Positions 61,660 through 64,000 of a DNA stretch of 64,000 nucleotides are shown piece by piece. The position numbers and the translations under genes are program-made. This stretch comes from Duganella levis (GTDB lineage Bacteria > Pseudomonadota > Gammaproteobacteria > Burkholderiales > Burkholderiaceae_D), in assembly GCF_009857605.1 (NCBI RefSeq), contig NZ_WWCT01000008.1:124001-188000 (forward strand). The letters run 5' to 3'. How positions within the stretch are numbered: position 1 is the stretch's first letter; each line of letters starts with the position of its first letter. The notes below the pieces were generated by a model. It was not told the DNA's origin, did no database searches, and saw only the letters and a list, made by a program, of their open reading frames with translations.

Positions 61660-62070
61660 TCAGCCGACTTGCGCGCGCGGATCGTCCAGGTGCTGGCGGG
61701 CGACGTCGTAGCGCACGCCCTGGCGGTCGAGGATGCGGACGTTCTGCACCACGGTGGACAGCGCGGTCAGGAAGGTCGCGGCCTGCTCATGGTGCAGGTA
61801 GGCGGCCTCGTCGGCCCAGCCTTCCACCAGATGGAAGGCGTTCGGATCGGTCAGGTCCGGCGCAAACGCGTAATAGATACAGCCCGGCATCTTGCGCGCC
61901 GCCGTCATGTCCGGGATCACGGCGTCGATGAAGGTCTGGCGGTCGTCGGGATGGACGCGGTAGTAGGCCGCCACCACGATCTGGGTCGGCAGATTCTTGT
62001 CATGGTCGGCGACGGACTGGCCGTGGTCGGGAAATTGGGCGCTGTAGTTGGTGCTTTCGGTGGTGTTCAT
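61660..62070 (-). CDS. Antibiotic-biosynthesis-monooxygenase-fold protein (putative quinol monooxygenase)
   Basis: A 136-aa protein. The ABM ferredoxin-like domain (QIVVAAYYRVHPDDRQTFID, then GCIYYAFAPDLTDPNAFHLV-EGWADEAAYLHHEQA) is of the YgiN type, with an extra N-terminal about 25 residues. Such small proteins act on quinones or aromatic redox compounds. It sits in an operon after the pirin gene and before the second response regulator, which suggests a redox or quinone-stress context. Confidence 0.8.
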   Translation of the reverse strand: MNTTESTNYSAQFPDHGQSVADHDKNLPTQIVVAAYYRVHPDDRQTFIDAVIPDMTAARKMPGCIYYAFAPDLTDPNAFHLVEGWADEAAYLHHEQAATFLTALSTVVQNVRILDRQGVRYDVARQHLDDPRAQVG

Positions 62071-62099
62071 TGTTGCTCCTTTGAAGTAAAACGGTTGGG

Positions 62100-62795
62100 T
62101 TAAGCGACTTCCACCATCACCAGCTCGCTGTCCTGCAGGGCGATGATGTGCGTGGCTTCGACGCCGAGGATCACCGCGCCGTCGCCCATCGTCATGATTT
62201 CGCCGTCGATGTCGATGCGGCCGGACGCCACCACCAGATAGGCCTGGCGTGCCAGGCCGAGCGGATGGCGCAGGTAGTCGCCGGCCTTCAGCATGGCGCT
62301 CAGCACGCGGGCGTCGGCGTTGATTGGCAGCGCCGCCTCGTCGCCGGGCAGGCCGCTGGCCAGCACCGTGAAGCCGTTGCCCGGCTCGCGCGGAATAGGC
62401 CGCGTTTCCCAGCGCGGCTCGGCGTCCGGCGTGCGCGGTTTCAGCCAGATCTGGTACAGCCGCAGCGGCACCTTGCCGTGGTTGGCTTCCGCATGGCGGA
62501 TGCCGGTGCCGGCGCTCATCACCTGCACTTCGCCGCCGTGCAGCAGTCCTTCGGAGCCGAGGCTGTCGCGGTGCTGGAGCACGCCATGGCGCACGTAGCT
62601 GACGATTTCCACCGCGCGGTGGCCATGCATGGGGAAGCCGGCGCCGACGGCTACCTCATCATCGTTCCAGACGTAGAGCGGGCCGAGCGCGCTGTGCTCC
62701 GGGTTGCCTTGGGGATCGACGCGGAAATGGTAGCTGGCGCGCAGCCAGGGCAGGGTATTGCGGTCGAGCGACTTGTAGCGGCGATGTAAAAGCAT
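62100..62795 (-). CDS. Pirin-family bicupin protein
   Basis: A 231-aa protein with the pirin metal-binding pattern GFPMHGHRAVEIVSYVRHGV-LQHRDSLGSEG (three His and a Glu), then GEVQVMSAGTGIRHAEAN and LYQIWLKP. This YhhW-like group can have quercetin 2,3-dioxygenase activity. It lies 29 nt before the monooxygenase gene on the same strand and is divergent from a catalase-family gene, indicating an oxidative-stress module. Confidence 0.9.
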   Translation of the reverse strand: MLLHRRYKSLDRNTLPWLRASYHFRVDPQGNPEHSALGPLYVWNDDEVAVGAGFPMHGHRAVEIVSYVRHGVLQHRDSLGSEGLLHGGEVQVMSAGTGIRHAEANHGKVPLRLYQIWLKPRTPDAEPRWETRPIPREPGNGFTVLASGLPGDEAALPINADARVLSAMLKAGDYLRHPLGLARQAYLVVASGRIDIDGEIMTMGDGAVILGVEATHIIALQDSELVMVEVA

Positions 62796-62985
62796 GGATT
62801 CCTCACTAACGAGGAATCCAGTGTATTTTGTGCAGCCCGCTGTGTAAATTGGGAGAAAGTGGAATCACTATCCATGTAGCTGCACAATAAACGCGTTCTG
62901 CTGTCATCTATTTGTAATCCTTGCGTCATGGCTTGGTCACCCTCTGGTTTTTATAGTGGGGACTAATTAACCCAAGGAGAAAATG

Positions 62986-64000
62986 ATGGCTGATACACCG
63001 GAAAATTTACACCGCAGGAATACCCTGCTTCAGGCTGTGCGCTTGTCCGTGGCCGGCACTTTTGCCGCTTCCGGCGCGGCCGCGCTGGCTAGTCCCGCCG
63101 CGCCGGATGAGGCAGCGGCGGCGACCGCCGAGAAAGCCATCGATACGCTGGAAGGCACGTATGGCACGCACAAAGGCCAGCGGCGCAACCATACCAAAGG
63201 CATCGGCGCGATGGGCACCTTTGTCGGCAATCCGGCGGCGGCGGCGCCGTACTCGCGTTCGCTGCTGTTTTCGGGGGCGCCGATTGATGTGGTGGCGCGC
63301 TTCTCCATCGCCGGCGGCAATCCCAAGGTGGAGGACAAGGAGAAAAGCACGCGCGGACTGGGGCTGGAGTTCCGTCTGCCGGACGGCGGCATGCATCACA
63401 TCACCATGCTGAATACGCCGATGTTTTTCGCCCGCATGCCGGCCACCTTCATTGCCAAGTTTGCCGCCGTCAAGCCGGACCCGGCCACCGGCAAGCCGAT
63501 GCCGGAGAAGGTCAAGGCGTTCAACGCCACTCATCCGGACGCCGCATCGCAAACCATGTTCCTGACCGAGCACAATCCGCCGCCGAGCTATGCCAACAGT
63601 GCTTTCTACGGCATCCATACCTTCAAGTTCGTCAACAAGGCGAATCATGTTACGCTGGTGCGCTGGCGCTTTGTGCCGCGCGATGGCGAGAAAAGCCTGA
63701 GCGATGCGGAAATGGCGTCGGCGCCGGATGATTTCCTGTACGCGGCGCTAACCGAGCGCCTCAAGCACGGGCCGGTCAAGTGGGACATGCTGGTGGCCAT
63801 CGGCGAACCGGGCGATTCGGAAACCGATCCGACCGTGCTGTGGCCGAAGGAGCGCAAGGAAATCAACGTCGGCACGCTGACGCTGACCTCGGCCGCGCCA
63901 CCGGAAACCGCCGCCAGCAACCGCATCAATTTCGACCCGCTGGTGATGGCGGACGGCATCCTGCCGACCGAAGATCCGATCCTGCTGTTCCGCTCGCCGT
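62986..64000 (+). CDS. Catalase-family peroxidase, exported (runs off right edge)
   Basis: The first 338 residues are visible. A twin-arginine-like leader (HRRNTLLQAVRLSVAGTFAA) is followed by the catalase-fold start GTYGTHKGQRRNHTKGIGAM-GTFVGNP (catalytic His), DVVARFSIAGGNPKVEDKEK-STRGLGLEFRLPDG, and NSAFYGIHTFKFVN near the heme pocket. This is the small SrpA-like heme peroxidase group rather than a full catalase. I chose the second of two adjacent ATG codons because AGGAG sits 6 nt before it. The 3' end is outside the window. Confidence 0.85.
   Translation, partial: MADTPENLHRRNTLLQAVRLSVAGTFAASGAAALASPAAPDEAAAATAEKAIDTLEGTYGTHKGQRRNHTKGIGAMGTFVGNPAAAAPYSRSLLFSGAPIDVVARFSIAGGNPKVEDKEKSTRGLGLEFRLPDGGMHHITMLNTPMFFARMPATFIAKFAAVKPDPATGKPMPEKVKAFNATHPDAASQTMFLTEHNPPPSYANSAFYGIHTFKFVNKANHVTLVRWRFVPRDGEKSLSDAEMASAPDDFLYAALTERLKHGPVKWDMLVAIGEPGDSETDPTVLWPKERKEINVGTLTLTSAAPPETAASNRINFDPLVMADGILPTEDPILLFRSP

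Overview
The window reads as chromosomal DNA of a high-GC Gram-negative betaproteobacterium, most likely an Oxalobacteraceae member (Massilia/Duganella-like). This is inferred from the gene set (trimeric porin, RdgC, GTP-type PEP carboxykinase, TonB receptor, CzcE-like protein with a CzcR/S-type two-component system, single-domain asparaginase, 3-hydroxybutyrate dehydrogenase). No marker was compared by search. Coding density is very high. Many neighbouring genes are joined by 4-nt ATGA/GTGA overlaps, and several convergent pairs overlap at their 3' ends.

Layout. 1-6.3 kb: end of a PerM/AI-2E-type permease, a cyclic-nucleotide-binding protein, a TonB receptor translationally coupled to a Tat-exported class V aminotransferase-like PLP enzyme, and a small ABC exporter pair. 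6.3-6.6 kb: tRNA-Asp and tRNA-Val with a terminator. 6.6-9.7 kb: a frameshifted solute-binding protein gene, SOS-controlled dinB with a perfect LexA box, and rdgC. 9.8-19.2 kb: two very unusual genes encoding long arrays of an eight-residue repeat (consensus [LIV]-A-A-L-[ST]-[ST]-A-[QD]). The first (2241 aa) ends in a calcium-binding domain. A 90-bp palindrome separates them. 19.2-30.4 kb: mostly metabolic and regulatory genes (asparaginase, 2-hydroxyacid dehydrogenase, pckG, a TetR regulator with twin operators and an unlisted 36-aa membrane peptide, HAD phosphatase, aldehyde dehydrogenase, DUF885 peptidase, AraC regulator). 30.4-34.1 kb: uvrA and cobA. 34.1-45.3 kb: a cobalamin riboswitch followed by a 14-gene, almost fully overlapping cobalt-uptake and anaerobic corrin-ring operon (cbiMNQO, cobM, cbiX, cbiC, cbiD, cbiET, cbiL, split cbiG/cobE, cobJ, 2Fe-2S ferredoxin). 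45.4-49 kb: ssb, an orphan AAA ATPase, a lipoprotein and a membrane protein.

49.1-55.8 kb: an operon of ECF sigma factor, membrane anti-sigma-like protein, exported caspase-like (C14) protease and exported TPR-CHAT protein. I regard this as the most interesting candidate signalling system, because it puts two clan-CD protease folds directly behind a sigma/anti-sigma pair. 55.9-58.4 kb: carboxymuconolactone decarboxylase-like protein, 3-hydroxybutyrate dehydrogenase and porin. 58.4-64 kb: a CzcE-like protein divergent from a metal-type response regulator and kinase. Opposed to the kinase is a paralogous second response regulator in a pirin/monooxygenase operon, followed by a divergent catalase-family peroxidase that runs off the right edge.

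Two regulons can be read directly from operator sequences: SOS (dinB, probably uvrA) and the TetR regulator with its small membrane peptide. B12 supply is controlled by the riboswitch. All functional roles are sequence-based inferences.
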